Part shown: positions 24,931-34,288 of the stretch, one piece after another
How positions within the stretch are numbered: position 1 is the first letter of the stretch
Layout: each line of letters begins with the position of its first letter
From: an uncultured Chitinophagales bacterium
GTDB taxonomy: Bacteria; Bacteroidota; Bacteroidia; Chitinophagales; Chitinophagaceae
Reading direction: 5' to 3'
Length of the DNA: 64,000 nt
Assembly (NCBI GenBank): GCA_946886475.1
Contig: CAMPIQ010000001.1
Coordinates: 1-64,000, forward strand
Made by a program: the position numbers and the translations under genes
Notes under the pieces: model-generated
Database searches by the model: none
Told to the model about the DNA's origin: nothing
What the model saw: the letters and a program-made list of their open reading frames with translations, nothing else

Positions 24931-25875
24931 ATGAAAAAATCCATCTTACTTGCCATCTTTCTTTTATCTCAGTTGATCATTTTCGCCCAGGGTGAATTGA
25001 TCGTGCGCCAAAGTGCAAAAGGATTATATCTGTCTCATACCGTGGCTCCGAAAGAAAGTTTTTATTCAATAGGAAGGTTATATAATGTTTCACCAAAAGA
25101 TATTGCATCTTTTAATGAGATCGATATGAATAAGGGTCTGAACATCGATCAGAAGATCATGGTTCCGCTTAACTCAAATAATTTTTCACAGAAAACTGCC
25201 GGTGGACGTGCAGTATACTATGTTGTTGAACAAAGGGAAGGCCTGTACCGGGTTAGCCTTAAGAATAATGATGTTTTGATGGCCGATCTCCGCAAATGGA
25301 ATAAGCTTAACAATGATAATATTACCGTCGGACAAAAATTGATTGTTGGTTATCTGGTTTCTGAAGAAGCCAATAACATTGTTTCGAATGAGGAACCTCT
25401 GAAAGTGGAGAGAGCAGAAGAACCCAAAAACCAGGTGGTTCACAATGATCCGCCACTTGAACATAAAGAGGAGATAAGGCAACCGGTTGAGCCCAAAAAA
25501 GAAGAGGCACTAACTCCTCAGGAGGTTAAACAGGGAGTAGTTAATAATGCCAACGGGGGTTATTTTAAACCCCATTTTGATTTGCAGGTACGCAAACAGC
25601 CAGTTAAAAAAGATGAAACAGCATCTGCCGGAATATTTAAAACAGCAAGTGGCTGGCAGGATGGGAAATACTATGCTTTGATGGATGAAGTGGAACCCGG
25701 AACAATCGTGCGCATCATTAACCCTACCAACAGCAGGGCGGTGTATGCCAAGATTCTGGGGCCCATGAGTGGCATCAGGCAAAACCAGGGGTATGATGTA
25801 AGATTGAGCAATGCAGCTGCTTCTGCCCTTGAAGTAACCGATACCGATAAATTTATTGTGCGGGTTAATTATTGA
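24931..25875 (+). CDS. Secreted LysM protein with an RlpA-like C-terminus
   Basis: This is an exported cell-wall-associated protein, 314 residues from ATG 24931. An upstream ATG at 24904 would put nine polar residues before the signal peptide (KKSILLAIFLLSQLIIFAQ). Two LysM domains follow (about 30-80, SHTVAPKESFYSIGRLYNVS; and 95-145, YYVVEQREGLYRVSLKNNDV), a type that binds peptidoglycan. A Glu/Pro/Lys-rich linker leads to a C-terminal double-psi-barrel-like region (GIVRIINPTNSRAVYAKILG type). It may organise the peptidoglycan layer. It has no visible operon partner. Confidence 0.85.
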   Translation: MKKSILLAIFLLSQLIIFAQGELIVRQSAKGLYLSHTVAPKESFYSIGRLYNVSPKDIASFNEIDMNKGLNIDQKIMVPLNSNNFSQKTAGGRAVYYVVEQREGLYRVSLKNNDVLMADLRKWNKLNNDNITVGQKLIVGYLVSEEANNIVSNEEPLKVERAEEPKNQVVHNDPPLEHKEEIRQPVEPKKEEALTPQEVKQGVVNNANGGYFKPHFDLQVRKQPVKKDETASAGIFKTASGWQDGKYYALMDEVEPGTIVRIINPTNSRAVYAKILGPMSGIRQNQGYDVRLSNAAASALEVTDTDKFIVRVNY

Positions 25876-25916
25876 CCAGTACCATGCATATTCGGGCTAT
25901 TCGGTTTCTGTTTTTA

Positions 25917-26864
25917 TTAGAACCGGTAGCCCCTTAGAAAATCACTGATATTCATTTTCTTTTTTCCTTCCATTTGTAATTCTTTTATTGAAATGTAACC
26001 ATCACCGGCTGCAAATTTCAGGAAGGTTTTTTTATCAGTATCAAATGAACCCGCTTCTGTTGCAGGTACGGATCTTTCCTTTTCACTTTTAAAGATCTTG
26101 ATCATTTTATTATCAAGGAAGGAATAAGCACCCGGAAATGGAGATAGCCCCCTGATAAGATTATGAATATCATCAACCTTGTGATCCCAGTTTATTTTAC
26201 AGGTTTCTGTAAATATCCTGGGTGCATGTTGGTAATGGGTATCGTTAGGGGATAGAATTTCCGTTTGAGCCTTCGGCCGGATGTTGCCCGTGATAAAGGA
26301 TTGCAAGGTTTCTACAAGTAATTCAGCTCCTGCCATTTTCATTTTATCATGTAATTCCCCTGCAGTTTCATCTTCTCCTATAGGGAGCCTGGTCTGCAGA
26401 AGAATATCACCTGTGTCAATTTCCTGCTTCAGCATGAAGGTGGTTACTCCTGTTTCTTTTTCTCCGTTTATTATGGCCCAGTTAATGGGTGCGGCACCCC
26501 GGTATTGCGGCAATAAAGATCCATGAACATTTATAGTACCCCCCGGCGGCATATTCCAAACTTGTTCAGGAAGCATCCTGAAGGCAACCACAACCTGTAC
26601 ATCAGCCTTTAATTTTTTTAGTTCTTCAAGAAATTCAGGGTTCTTTAATTTTACCGGTTGCAATACAGGAAATCCTTTTTCCAGGGCATATTTTTTCACT
26701 GCACTTTCCTGGAGCTTCATTCCGCGACCTGCAGGTTTATCCGGAGCTGTCACTACTCCCACTATATTGTATCCTGCATTTACCAGGGCATCAAGAGAAG
26801 CCACAGCAAAATCGGGAGTTCCCATGAATACAATGCGGAGCGACTGGTGGGTGATGGGATGCAA
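25917..26864 (-). CDS. fmt: Methionyl-tRNA formyltransferase
   Basis: It formylates Met-tRNAi for initiation. The 315-residue protein carries the family start RIVFMGTPDFAVASLDAL, the 10-formyl-THF/catalytic block NVHGSLLPQYRGAAPINWAI (with the Asn and His of the formyltransferase core), and the C-terminal OB-like domain with LIRGLSPFPGAYSF. The frame begins at TTG 26864, giving an eight-residue HPITHQSL lead before RIVF. No ATG is available upstream of Met14, so TTG is accepted. It lies 79 bases after the NamZ-like gene on the same strand and could be co-transcribed. Confidence 0.95.
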   Translation of the reverse strand: MHPITHQSLRIVFMGTPDFAVASLDALVNAGYNIVGVVTAPDKPAGRGMKLQESAVKKYALEKGFPVLQPVKLKNPEFLEELKKLKADVQVVVAFRMLPEQVWNMPPGGTINVHGSLLPQYRGAAPINWAIINGEKETGVTTFMLKQEIDTGDILLQTRLPIGEDETAGELHDKMKMAGAELLVETLQSFITGNIRPKAQTEILSPNDTHYQHAPRIFTETCKINWDHKVDDIHNLIRGLSPFPGAYSFLDNKMIKIFKSEKERSVPATEAGSFDTDKKTFLKFAAGDGYISIKELQMEGKKKMNISDFLRGYRF

Positions 26865-26943
26865 TTGGGTTGTTGTTTAGTTATTGTTGAAGACGGATAT
26901 TATCAGGTAAAAATATTCACAGGTTGATCGGGCAAATGATCAG

Positions 26944-28212
26944 CTAGTTAAAATCCTTGTACAGCAAATACTTCTTCCTGATCTTTTTAAATTCGGACAG
27001 CGCAGGTTCCCAGCTTTTCCTGATCTCTTTCTCTGAAGCGCCGGATCTGATCTGTTGCATGAGTTCATTATTCCCCGCCAGCTTGTTGAAGAACGACAGG
27101 TCTGCATCGCCTGACCTGGGCATGATGAAGAATTTTTCTTTATCAGGAAATAATTTATAGGCTTCAATTAAATATTTTAACTGAATGCGATCATCAATCT
27201 TTTTGCAAACTTCTTTAATGCTGCCGCTAACATTCCATCCATAACAAACCTGGTTCTTTAATTTGGGTTCTTTCGCCCCATCCCTCGATACAGGTGTAAA
27301 CCTGTAAAGGTCTTTTGGCAGCGAAGGATGTCCGAAGATTTCAAATGGTTTTTCAGTACCCCTTCCTTCACTCATTACGGTGCCTTCGAAGAAACAGGTG
27401 GAGGGATACCAGTATATGGATGTTATAGTTGGAAGATTGGGAGAAGGTTTTACAGGCAATATGTATTTGCTGTTATGATCATAATTTCCATTCCTGATCA
27501 CCATAAAATGAAACAGGGTATCGGGAGGCGAGTTCTCTGCCCTTTTATAATATTCATATCTTTCATTGGCTTTTTCTGAAAGCCATTTCTCACCTGCAAT
27601 CATCATGGCATATTCACCTATGGTCATTCCATATACAACAGGTACAGGTTGCATACCAACGAACGACCTGTATTTTTTTTCCAGAACGGGTCCATCTACA
27701 TAATGGCCGTTGGGATTGGGACGATCCAAAACAAGTAAGGGTTTGCCGTATTCAAAAGCGGCGTTCATATATTCTTCCAAAGACGATATATAAGTGTAAA
27801 ACCGCACACCAACATCCTGAATGTCGAAGATCAATATATCCACGTCTTTAACATCATCCCTGGAAGGCCTTCGTTTGCTTCCATAAAGAGAAATAACCGG
27901 AATGCCGGTTGGCTGGTCAATATAGTTTCCGATTTTTTCACCGGCATCTGCAGTACCCCGAAATCCATGCTCCGGACCAAAGATGACCCTGATGTCCACG
28001 CCGGATTTTTTGAGGGTATCAACCAAATGAGTACTTCCAACCATTGATGTCTGATTGGCGAAAATGCCCACCTTCCTGCCTTTTAATAATGGAAGGTATA
28101 CATGCATGCGTTCGGCACCTGCAAGTATCTCTTTGGTATTTTTTTCAATTTTTTGCTGTGCCGATGCAACAAGGCTACTATAAATAAATATTAAAAAGAG
28201 GAGGTGCTTCAT
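26944..28212 (-). CDS. DUF1343/NamZ-like exo-beta-N-acetylmuramidase
   Basis: This is an exported protein of 422 residues, of the family whose characterised member NamZ releases MurNAc from peptidoglycan fragments (GH171). The signal peptide covers about 1-18 (ending VASAQ). Family blocks are visible: KGRKVGIFANQTSMVG, FGPEHGFRGTADAGE, LIFDIQDVGVRFYTYISSL, VLDRPNPNG and the C-terminal YWYPSTCFFEGT, SEGRGTEKPFEIFGHP. It would act on cell-wall turnover products in the periplasm or outside. A near-match promoter box (GAAATTTG) ends 4 bases before the ATG. Confidence 0.87.
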   Translation of the reverse strand: MKHLLFLIFIYSSLVASAQQKIEKNTKEILAGAERMHVYLPLLKGRKVGIFANQTSMVGSTHLVDTLKKSGVDIRVIFGPEHGFRGTADAGEKIGNYIDQPTGIPVISLYGSKRRPSRDDVKDVDILIFDIQDVGVRFYTYISSLEEYMNAAFEYGKPLLVLDRPNPNGHYVDGPVLEKKYRSFVGMQPVPVVYGMTIGEYAMMIAGEKWLSEKANERYEYYKRAENSPPDTLFHFMVIRNGNYDHNSKYILPVKPSPNLPTITSIYWYPSTCFFEGTVMSEGRGTEKPFEIFGHPSLPKDLYRFTPVSRDGAKEPKLKNQVCYGWNVSGSIKEVCKKIDDRIQLKYLIEAYKLFPDKEKFFIMPRSGDADLSFFNKLAGNNELMQQIRSGASEKEIRKSWEPALSEFKKIRKKYLLYKDFN

Positions 28213-28341
28213 ACTTCAAATTTCATGAAAATTTAGCAAGTAAAACGTGAAAAGTCAGTACCTTGGCTGCCTGCATGGGACCCTGCCCTGGTTTCTATCA
28301 GAATTTGAATAATTCATTGTTGATTCACAAAACATCTTAAC

Positions 28342-28794
28342 ATGCAACAAGCACAGAATGGCGACAAAGTAAGAGTACATTATCATGGTAAATTGAAAAG
28401 CGGTGAAACTTTTGACAGTTCCCAGGGACGCGAACCACTGGAATTTACAGTGGGCAGTGGTCAGGTGATCAGGGGATTTGATGAAGGTGTGATTGGAATG
28501 AAAACCGGAGATGCCAGAACAGTTGAAATTCCGGTTGTAGATGCTTATGGTGAAAAGGAAGAAGAAAGGATCGTTGAATTTCCAATGAATCAATTTCCTG
28601 AAGATCTGAAGCCAGAAGTTGGTATGCAGCTGATGATGAGTGATGGTTCGGGACAGCAGCTGCCGGTAGTGATCACTGAAGTGAAGGAAGAATCGGTGGT
28701 GCTGGACGCTAATCATCCCCTGGCCGGCCAGGACCTGATCTTTGATATCGAGCTGGTGGAGATCGTTCCTTCATCAAGGATCATTATGCCTTAA
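28342..28794 (+). CDS. FKBP-type peptidyl-prolyl isomerase (SlyD-like)
   Basis: This is a folding enzyme of 150 residues. The FKBP half-domains are clear: GDKVRVHYHGKLKSGETFDSS, FTVGSGQVIRGFDEGVIGM, and the C-terminal LAGQDLIFDIELVEI. An inserted flap (DAYGEKEEERIVEFPMNQFPEDL to VVLDANHPL) is the IF chaperone domain seen in SlyD-type proteins. The His-rich metal tail of E. coli SlyD is missing. No signal peptide is present, so it is cytoplasmic. It ends in a strong terminator shared with the convergent membrane protein gene. Confidence 0.93.
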   Translation: MQQAQNGDKVRVHYHGKLKSGETFDSSQGREPLEFTVGSGQVIRGFDEGVIGMKTGDARTVEIPVVDAYGEKEEERIVEFPMNQFPEDLKPEVGMQLMMSDGSGQQLPVVITEVKEESVVLDANHPLAGQDLIFDIELVEIVPSSRIIMP

Positions 28795-28812
28795 TAAAAT
28801 AAGTATTGTAAA

Positions 28813-28846
28813 TAAAAAAATCGCCATGTCAACGGCGATTTTTTTA
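28813..28846. terminator. Bidirectional terminator after the FKBP gene
   Basis: AATCGCC (28819-28825) pairs with GGCGATT (28834-28840). An A-run on the left and a T-run on the right allow termination on both strands. Confidence 0.85.
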
Positions 28847-28863
28847 TTTAAGGAAGTAATATT

Positions 28864-29463
28864 TTATGGAGCCATTTCTATTTTTCTTTCATCAGCTCTT
28901 ACCTTATTTGGTTCCCTGCTGTTCCTCGTAAGATACCATCCAAGCCACAGCCCCACTAATCCCCAGCTTACCACATAATCCATCAGAAAAGCCCATATAT
29001 CAAAACTGTCATACCAGATGTGGTTAACGTACGGAGCATTCAGGAAGATGATCAAGCCTGTTACCAATGCACCTGTAAATATATTGCTGAATGAAGGCGC
29101 ATTCATTCTTCTTACAAACCAACAGAAAAAATATACCACTATCACATTTACAACAAAGCCCCTGATCATGTTCATAATCATATTATCTTCCCAGCTATCG
29201 TGGTATTGAATACTAGCCCATGGCTGGCCAACAGCAGTTTTCATTTTTGATTCATATTCTTCCTTGCTTGCTCCGGGAGGAACTCCGGGAATAACATAGC
29301 CTCCTTCTTCAAGGTTCTGGCTCTTAAAAAAGTCAAGTATCGCCTGCTCTTTTTCGGTGTATTGTTGTGCGGGTTCATGAAAATTTATGGCCGCAAAAGA
29401 AAGGAATTGCCAGATGAAAATAATTAAACCGCCTACAAGGGCGCCGACCAGGATCTTTTTCAT
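28864..29463 (-). CDS. Membrane protein of unknown function
   Basis: This 199-residue protein has about four to five membrane spans: VGALVGGLIIFIWQFLSFAAI at the N-terminus, a soluble loop of about 70 residues (KEQAILDFFKSQNLEEGGYV, PPGASKEEYESKM), then FVVNVIVVYFFCWFVRRM, IFTGALVTGLIIFLNAPYV, and FLMDYVVSWGLVGLWLGWYL. The loop after the first span probably faces the periplasm. I do not recognise a named family with certainty. It is transcribed alone, convergent with the FKBP gene and divergent from pepT. Confidence 0.78.
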   Translation of the reverse strand: MKKILVGALVGGLIIFIWQFLSFAAINFHEPAQQYTEKEQAILDFFKSQNLEEGGYVIPGVPPGASKEEYESKMKTAVGQPWASIQYHDSWEDNMIMNMIRGFVVNVIVVYFFCWFVRRMNAPSFSNIFTGALVTGLIIFLNAPYVNHIWYDSFDIWAFLMDYVVSWGLVGLWLGWYLTRNSREPNKVRADERKIEMAP

Positions 29464-29539
29464 TGCTTTGGTTTTGGTTGATATTAAGGTAGGTAAAAAC
29501 CAGGCAGCTGCAAAAAATGAAATGAAATCTTATCTGTTC

Positions 29540-29547
29540 TACATTTG
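29540..29547 (+). promoter_or_regulatory. -7 box (TACATTTG) of pepT, 3 nt before the ATG
   Basis: This is an exact TAnnTTTG match ending 3 bases before ATG 29551. The in-frame TTG at 29545 is formed by the box itself and is unlikely to be translated. Confidence 0.6.
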
Positions 29548-29550
29548 CTT

Positions 29551-30798
29551 ATGTTTCAAAATTATCAGTTTACAGCAGCGGAAAGATTCATACGGTATGT
29601 ACAGATAGATACACAAAGCGATCCGTTATCATCATCTTTCCCTACATCTGAAAAGCAAAAAGACCTTTCAAAAATTCTTGCGGAAGAATTAATTCAAATG
29701 GGCATTTCTGATGCGCACATGGATGAATATGGATATGTATATGGTACCATACCTTCCAATACGGATAAAGAAGTACCGGTGATCTGCTTTTGCGCACATG
29801 TTGATACAGCACCCGATGCCAGCGGCACCGGCGTTAAGCCCATCATCCACAAAAATTATCAGGGAAATGAGATTGTACTGCCCGATGATCCCATTCAGGT
29901 TTTAAAACAAAAGGATTTCCCTTACCTGAAAAAACTTATAGGACACGATATCATTACAGCCAGCGGAACCACTCTTTTAGGGTCGGATGATAAAGCTGGA
30001 GTGGCAGAGATCATGGATGCGGCCAATTTTTTCATGAAGAATCCTTCCGTGCCGCATGGCACGGTCAAATTACTTTTTACGCCCGATGAGGAAGTTGGTA
30101 AGGGTACAGCAAAAGTAGACATGGAAAAACTGGGTGCCAGTTTCGGATATACATTAGATGGAGGAGAAGCCGGTTCGCTTGAAGATGAAACTTTCAGTGC
30201 CGATGGCGTTCAGCTGGTAATTCATGGGGTGATCACCCATCCCGGATACGCAAAAAATAAAATGGTAAATGCATTAAAGATAGCGGGAGACATCCTTGCT
30301 TCATTGCCAAAAAACAGCCTTTCCCCGGAAACCACCGAAGCGAAGGAAGGTTTTATACATCCCGTGCGTGTGGATGGCATAGCTGAAAAAGCGGTTATTG
30401 ATTTTATCATTCGTGATTTTGTAACTGAGGGATTGAAAAAGAAGGAAGATATCCTGAAAGAAATTGTTGAAAGCGTAATGCAAAATTATCCAGCAGCAAG
30501 CTTTGAATTTCATGTAACAGAACAATACCGCAATATGAAAGAAATACTGGATCTGCACCCAAAAGTAGTTGAATATGCAAAGGAGGCGATCATTAAGAGT
30601 GGTCTTAAGGTTAAAATGGAAAGCATCCGTGGTGGTACAGATGGCAGCAGGTTGTCGTTCATGGGACTTCCCTGTCCCAATCTATTTGCAGGAGAACAGG
30701 CCATTCATTCAAAGCTGGAATTCATCAGCGTGCAGGATATGAATAAGGCTGTAGAAACAATAGTAAACCTTGCATGTATCTGGGAAATAAGATCATAA
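29551..30798 (+). CDS. pepT: Peptidase T (tripeptidase)
   Basis: This is a cytoplasmic di-zinc aminotripeptidase of the M20 family, 415 residues. The start FQNYQFTAAERFIRYVQIDTQSDP is typical. Metal ligands are visible in CFCAHVDTAPDASG (His and Asp), LGSDDKAGVAEI (bridging Asp), FTPDEEVGKGTAKVD (general base Glu and Glu ligand), YTLDGGEAGS, and AGEQAIHSKLEF near the end (last His). The start is ATG 29551 because the TTG at 29545 is part of the promoter box. The OmpA-like gene overlaps its 3' end. Confidence 0.95.
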   Translation: MFQNYQFTAAERFIRYVQIDTQSDPLSSSFPTSEKQKDLSKILAEELIQMGISDAHMDEYGYVYGTIPSNTDKEVPVICFCAHVDTAPDASGTGVKPIIHKNYQGNEIVLPDDPIQVLKQKDFPYLKKLIGHDIITASGTTLLGSDDKAGVAEIMDAANFFMKNPSVPHGTVKLLFTPDEEVGKGTAKVDMEKLGASFGYTLDGGEAGSLEDETFSADGVQLVIHGVITHPGYAKNKMVNALKIAGDILASLPKNSLSPETTEAKEGFIHPVRVDGIAEKAVIDFIIRDFVTEGLKKKEDILKEIVESVMQNYPAASFEFHVTEQYRNMKEILDLHPKVVEYAKEAIIKSGLKVKMESIRGGTDGSRLSFMGLPCPNLFAGEQAIHSKLEFISVQDMNKAVETIVNLACIWEIRS

Positions 30799-31940
30799 TT
30801 GATACAATTAAAGTTGGGAGTACCCGTTTGTGGCAGGTGCACAGGTTATTTTATATTTTGTTATTCCTAAGTTCAACTTCTTCAGCACAAAACCTTTTGG
30901 TGAATGGTGGATTTGAAGAGGAGAACATATGCACCGAATACCAGGTAAACTGTGCACCCGAAGGCTGGATATACACTGTTCCTTCCTTTATATATTATTT
31001 CAAAGACAAAAGGCTTGCAAATAGCGGTTCACATTTTATATCTCTCATTGGCGGACATTCAAAAAAGAATTTTTACAGAACCTTTGTAAGGAGCCGCCTG
31101 ATCTGTGGCCTGAAATCAGGAAATACTTATCGGCTTGAATTCTTTATCAGGTCCGTACATCCGATCCTGGACAGTGTAGGAGTTTATTTTAGTTCTCACG
31201 ACTTTCTGTTTGAAAAAAGGGTTTATAAAGATATTCAGCCAACCTTTTATCTGGTTAATGGAAATGAAAAGCCGTCTAAGGATACCAATTGGCAAAAAAT
31301 AGCTGTTGATTATAAGGCCAATGGCGCTGAGCGCTTTATTACATTCGGATATTTTAATAACACAGATATTACCGGGCCCACGGGTATAGACAGGGAAAAT
31401 TATTTTTATTTTTTGATAGATGATGTATCATTAATCCCACTAAGTAAAAATGAACAATTATGTCCTGACTGGGAAAAGAGCATAGATGATATTTATATGC
31501 AGGATGAAAGGCATGAATATCTGGACCGGTTAATCAAGTATAAAAGAAAGCAGCCCCTGGAAATTGTAAGGATCTCACCAACCATCATTAAAAAAGTAGA
31601 TACGCTTGTTATTCCTGATATATTGTTTGAATCGGGTAAGGATGAACTGGTCAGATCTTCTTATCCATTCCTGGATAACATTTTAAAGATGATGGCCGTA
31701 AATCAGGTTGATTCTGTTGTGGTAGAAGGACATACAGACAATACAGGACATGTACAGGCAAATCAGGTTTTGAGCAGGGCGAGGGCTGAGGCTGTGACCA
31801 GGTATTTAAATAAAGCAGATGGGGATCAACGGTATATTTCACGGGGATGGTCCAGTGAAAAACCTGTTTCTGATAATTCCACACCGGCAGGCCGTCAAAA
31901 AAACAGGAGAGTTGAAATATATGTGTACTTCCGGGAATAA
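30774..31940 (+). CDS. OmpA-family protein with an N-terminal lectin-like domain
   Basis: This 388-residue protein appears to be an exported envelope protein. The signal peptide is RLFYILLFLSSTSSAQ at about 24-39. The next ~210 residues begin LLVNGGFEEENICTEYQVN and have the look of a galactose-binding-like jelly roll (DDVSLIPL at its end). After a short linker the OmpA domain (about 275-388) shows GHTDNTG, LSRARAEAVTRYL and GRQKNRRVEIYVYF, which bind peptidoglycan in the family. The ATG at 30774 lies 25 bases inside pepT. GTG 30837 or TTG 30828 would give a shorter, more usual signal peptide. Confidence 0.85.
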   Translation: MYLGNKIIIDTIKVGSTRLWQVHRLFYILLFLSSTSSAQNLLVNGGFEEENICTEYQVNCAPEGWIYTVPSFIYYFKDKRLANSGSHFISLIGGHSKKNFYRTFVRSRLICGLKSGNTYRLEFFIRSVHPILDSVGVYFSSHDFLFEKRVYKDIQPTFYLVNGNEKPSKDTNWQKIAVDYKANGAERFITFGYFNNTDITGPTGIDRENYFYFLIDDVSLIPLSKNEQLCPDWEKSIDDIYMQDERHEYLDRLIKYKRKQPLEIVRISPTIIKKVDTLVIPDILFESGKDELVRSSYPFLDNILKMMAVNQVDSVVVEGHTDNTGHVQANQVLSRARAEAVTRYLNKADGDQRYISRGWSSEKPVSDNSTPAGRQKNRRVEIYVYFRE

Positions 31941-32068
31941 TGGGCCATATATGTATGAAATGATTACAGGATGCGGCATTACACATCACTTCAGTTTTTT
32001 TCGAAAACTTAAGTAATTGAAATCTGTCCATTGAGACCTCAGCTGTTGTTGATAAGTTAAAAAATGAA

Positions 32069-32095
32069 ATGCAGTTATATTAACGGCATTTTTTT
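32069..32095 (+). terminator. Probable terminator after the OmpA-family gene
   Basis: ATGCAGTTA (32069-32077) pairs with TAACGGCAT (32081-32089) with one mismatch and a 3-base loop, followed by T6. It lies 129 bases past the OmpA stop and 90 before exbB. Confidence 0.65.
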
Positions 32096-32184
32096 GATCT
32101 ATTCGCGTACCGGGCAAAATATAAGAGATACCGTTACGTTATTCATCACATTAATTTACATTTACCGGGTAAAAGACAAACCGT

Positions 32185-32877
32185 ATGATCGACCTGCTAC
32201 AAGCCGTCACAGATACAACCAATGCTGTTAGTTCAGTTACAGATTCAAACCAGGATGGAAAAATTTCACTTATAGAGCTTCTTATTCTTGGCGGATGGAT
32301 CATGCTTCCGCTGGTTATTCTTTTAGTGGTCACCATATTTGTTTTCTTTGAAAGGTGGATAGCCATCCGCAGAGCATCCAATATTGAAGGTAATTTCATG
32401 AATATCATACGTGATCATATCATGAGCGGAAATGTAGGTGCTGCAAGGAGTTTTGCCAAGAATACCAATAATCCCGTAGCAAGGATCATTGATAAGGGCA
32501 TTCAGCGTATTGGTAAGCCTATAGACAGCATTGAAAAGAGCATGGAGAATGTAGGAAAGCTGGAGCTGTATAATATGGAGCGGAATCTCTCCATATTGTC
32601 CTTAATAGCCGGTATTGCTCCGATGTTTGGTTTTCTTGGTACCATCATTGGTATGTTTCAGTTGTTCTATGCCCTTGCATCTGGTAATGATTTTAATATC
32701 CAAACAATGGCCAATGGTATTTATACCAAGATGATCACGTCCGCTGCGGGTTTGATCATTGGTTTGCTGGCTTATGTAGCACATAATTACCTGACTACCC
32801 TGGTTGATAAAACTGCTTACAAAATGGAAGCATCAAGTTCAGAGTTTATTGACATACTACAGGAGCCGACAAGATAA
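32185..32877 (+). CDS. MotA/TolQ/ExbB proton channel protein
   Basis: This is the channel subunit of an energy-transducing complex that couples the proton gradient to outer-membrane work. The 230-residue protein has three membrane spans: one after a ~30-residue N-terminus (LLILGGWIMLPLVILLVVTIFVFFERWIA), and two in the conserved C-terminal half (LSLIAGIAPMFGFLGTIIGMFQLF and MITSAAGLIIGLLAYVAHNYL). The G-x-x-G-T motif and the polar Thr/Ser in span 3 are present. The ExbD partner follows 76 bases later. A box TACATTTA near 32157-32164 is a likely promoter. Confidence 0.92.
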   Translation: MIDLLQAVTDTTNAVSSVTDSNQDGKISLIELLILGGWIMLPLVILLVVTIFVFFERWIAIRRASNIEGNFMNIIRDHIMSGNVGAARSFAKNTNNPVARIIDKGIQRIGKPIDSIEKSMENVGKLELYNMERNLSILSLIAGIAPMFGFLGTIIGMFQLFYALASGNDFNIQTMANGIYTKMITSAAGLIIGLLAYVAHNYLTTLVDKTAYKMEASSSEFIDILQEPTR

Positions 32878-32953
32878 AACCAGACAGGAGTAAGAAGGGA
32901 GGGAGACTGGAAGCAGAATGAAGCGTGTTTGAAATACCAATCAATTATTTTAA

Positions 32954-33352
32954 ATGAATATCCGGAGAAAATTAAGAGCACATACTGAAGTACATACAGG
33001 TCCGCTGAACGACATCCTGTTCATCCTGTTATTGTTCTTCCTGATTGCAGCTACCCTGGCCAATCCGAATATTATGAAGGTAAATAATCCCAGAGGCGCC
33101 AGGGATCTTAAGACCAAACAAAATATTGTGGTGTCAGTAAACAAGGACCACCAGTATTTTTTAGGAACAACACCGGTTGATTATTATGCACTTGATACCC
33201 TGCTAAAAACTGAAATTGAAAAGGCAAGGCAATATATTGACACACCTTCCGTGATCATTAATGCCGACACGGTTGCCTATTGGGGTGAGATCGTTCGTAT
33301 TATGAGTGTTGCCAAGAAGTATAATGTTAAAGTAGGGGCGAATGTGAAATAG
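32954..33352 (+). CDS. ExbD/TolR biopolymer transport protein
   Basis: This is the partner of the proton channel. The 132-residue protein has a short cytoplasmic N-terminus, one membrane span with the functional Asp at its start (GPLNDILFILLLFFLIAATL) and a periplasmic domain (NIVVSVNKDHQYFLG, PSVIINADTVAYWGEIVRIMSVA). Its size and the Asp position fit ExbD/TolR. No second ExbD and no TonB gene follow, since prmC lies convergent 30 bases away. Whether the pair works with TonB, TolA or another system cannot be told. Confidence 0.9.
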   Translation: MNIRRKLRAHTEVHTGPLNDILFILLLFFLIAATLANPNIMKVNNPRGARDLKTKQNIVVSVNKDHQYFLGTTPVDYYALDTLLKTEIEKARQYIDTPSVIINADTVAYWGEIVRIMSVAKKYNVKVGANVK

Positions 33353-33381
33353 CCTTTGGCCAATAAATTATATTTCACTCA

Positions 33382-34284
33382 TTACTTAACATTCTTCATA
33401 GCTCTAATCATCCTGTTCTTTCCCTGCATATCTTTTTTTACCTCCACTTTATATCCGCCTTCTTCAAAAAGGCGCTTTACTTCATGGCTAAAATTTTCAT
33501 GAATTTCCATGTAGATGGTACCATCAGGATGTAACCTGTGTTTTCCAAATTCAAGTATCGCTTTATAAAATACAAGCGCATCATTGTTGTGTACAAACAA
33601 GGCCGTATGCGGCTCGAATTGAAGTACATTCGGAGCCATGTCATTTTTATCTTTTTCAGGCACGTACGGCGGATTGCTCACTACAATATCCACTGAAGGC
33701 AGATGTTTCTGCTGTGCAGGGTTCAGGTAGTCCACCGACTGAAAATCAACCCTGATATCAAGTTCAGATCCATTTCTCCTGGCTACATTCAAAGCGCTGT
33801 CACTTATATCACAACCCCATACTTCTGCCAGGGGCATTTCTTTTTTAAGGGCAAGCGCAATACACCCGCTGCCGGTTCCCACATCAATTATTTTCAGCCG
33901 TGTGGTTTCATCAGCCTCATTTGATTGTTTCATAAAAACATGAAGGCCTTTTGCTTTCACATCTTTAATGATCCATTCGGCCAGTTCTTCCGTTTCGGGT
34001 CTTGGTATCAGCACATTTTTGTCTACATACAATTCCATTCCATAAAACCACGCTTTGTTCATGATATACTGAATGGGCTCATGTTCCAGTAATCTTTGAA
34101 TGGTGGTTTCCATTGCCCTGGTCTGGGCAGGTGTAATGGTATGGTCCTTATGCAAAATTCTTTCCGTACGGTTGCTGCCGGTGATATGTTCAAGGGCCAG
34201 GGCCGCAATGTTGGCAGATTCGTTTTCATCATACAGGGATCTTAGTTTTTCCCGGATATGGTTTTCTGCTTCAATAATTTTCAT
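33382..34284 (-). CDS. prmC: Peptide chain release factor N5-glutamine methyltransferase
   Basis: It methylates the GGQ glutamine of release factors. The 300-residue protein has an N-terminal helical domain (to about 95) and a SAM methyltransferase core with IIDVGTGSGCIALALKKEMP, WGCDISDSAL and the active-site VVSNPPYVPEKD (NPPY). The start segment around LLEHEPIQYIMNKAWFYGMELYVDKNVLIPRPETEEL is diagnostic for PrmC. The ATG at 34284 is preceded by a -7 box at a distance of 4 bases. It is divergent from ribD, with promoters 12 bases apart. Confidence 0.95.
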   Translation of the reverse strand: MKIIEAENHIREKLRSLYDENESANIAALALEHITGSNRTERILHKDHTITPAQTRAMETTIQRLLEHEPIQYIMNKAWFYGMELYVDKNVLIPRPETEELAEWIIKDVKAKGLHVFMKQSNEADETTRLKIIDVGTGSGCIALALKKEMPLAEVWGCDISDSALNVARRNGSELDIRVDFQSVDYLNPAQQKHLPSVDIVVSNPPYVPEKDKNDMAPNVLQFEPHTALFVHNNDALVFYKAILEFGKHRLHPDGTIYMEIHENFSHEVKRLFEEGGYKVEVKKDMQGKNRMIRAMKNVK

Positions 34285-34288
34285 AGGC

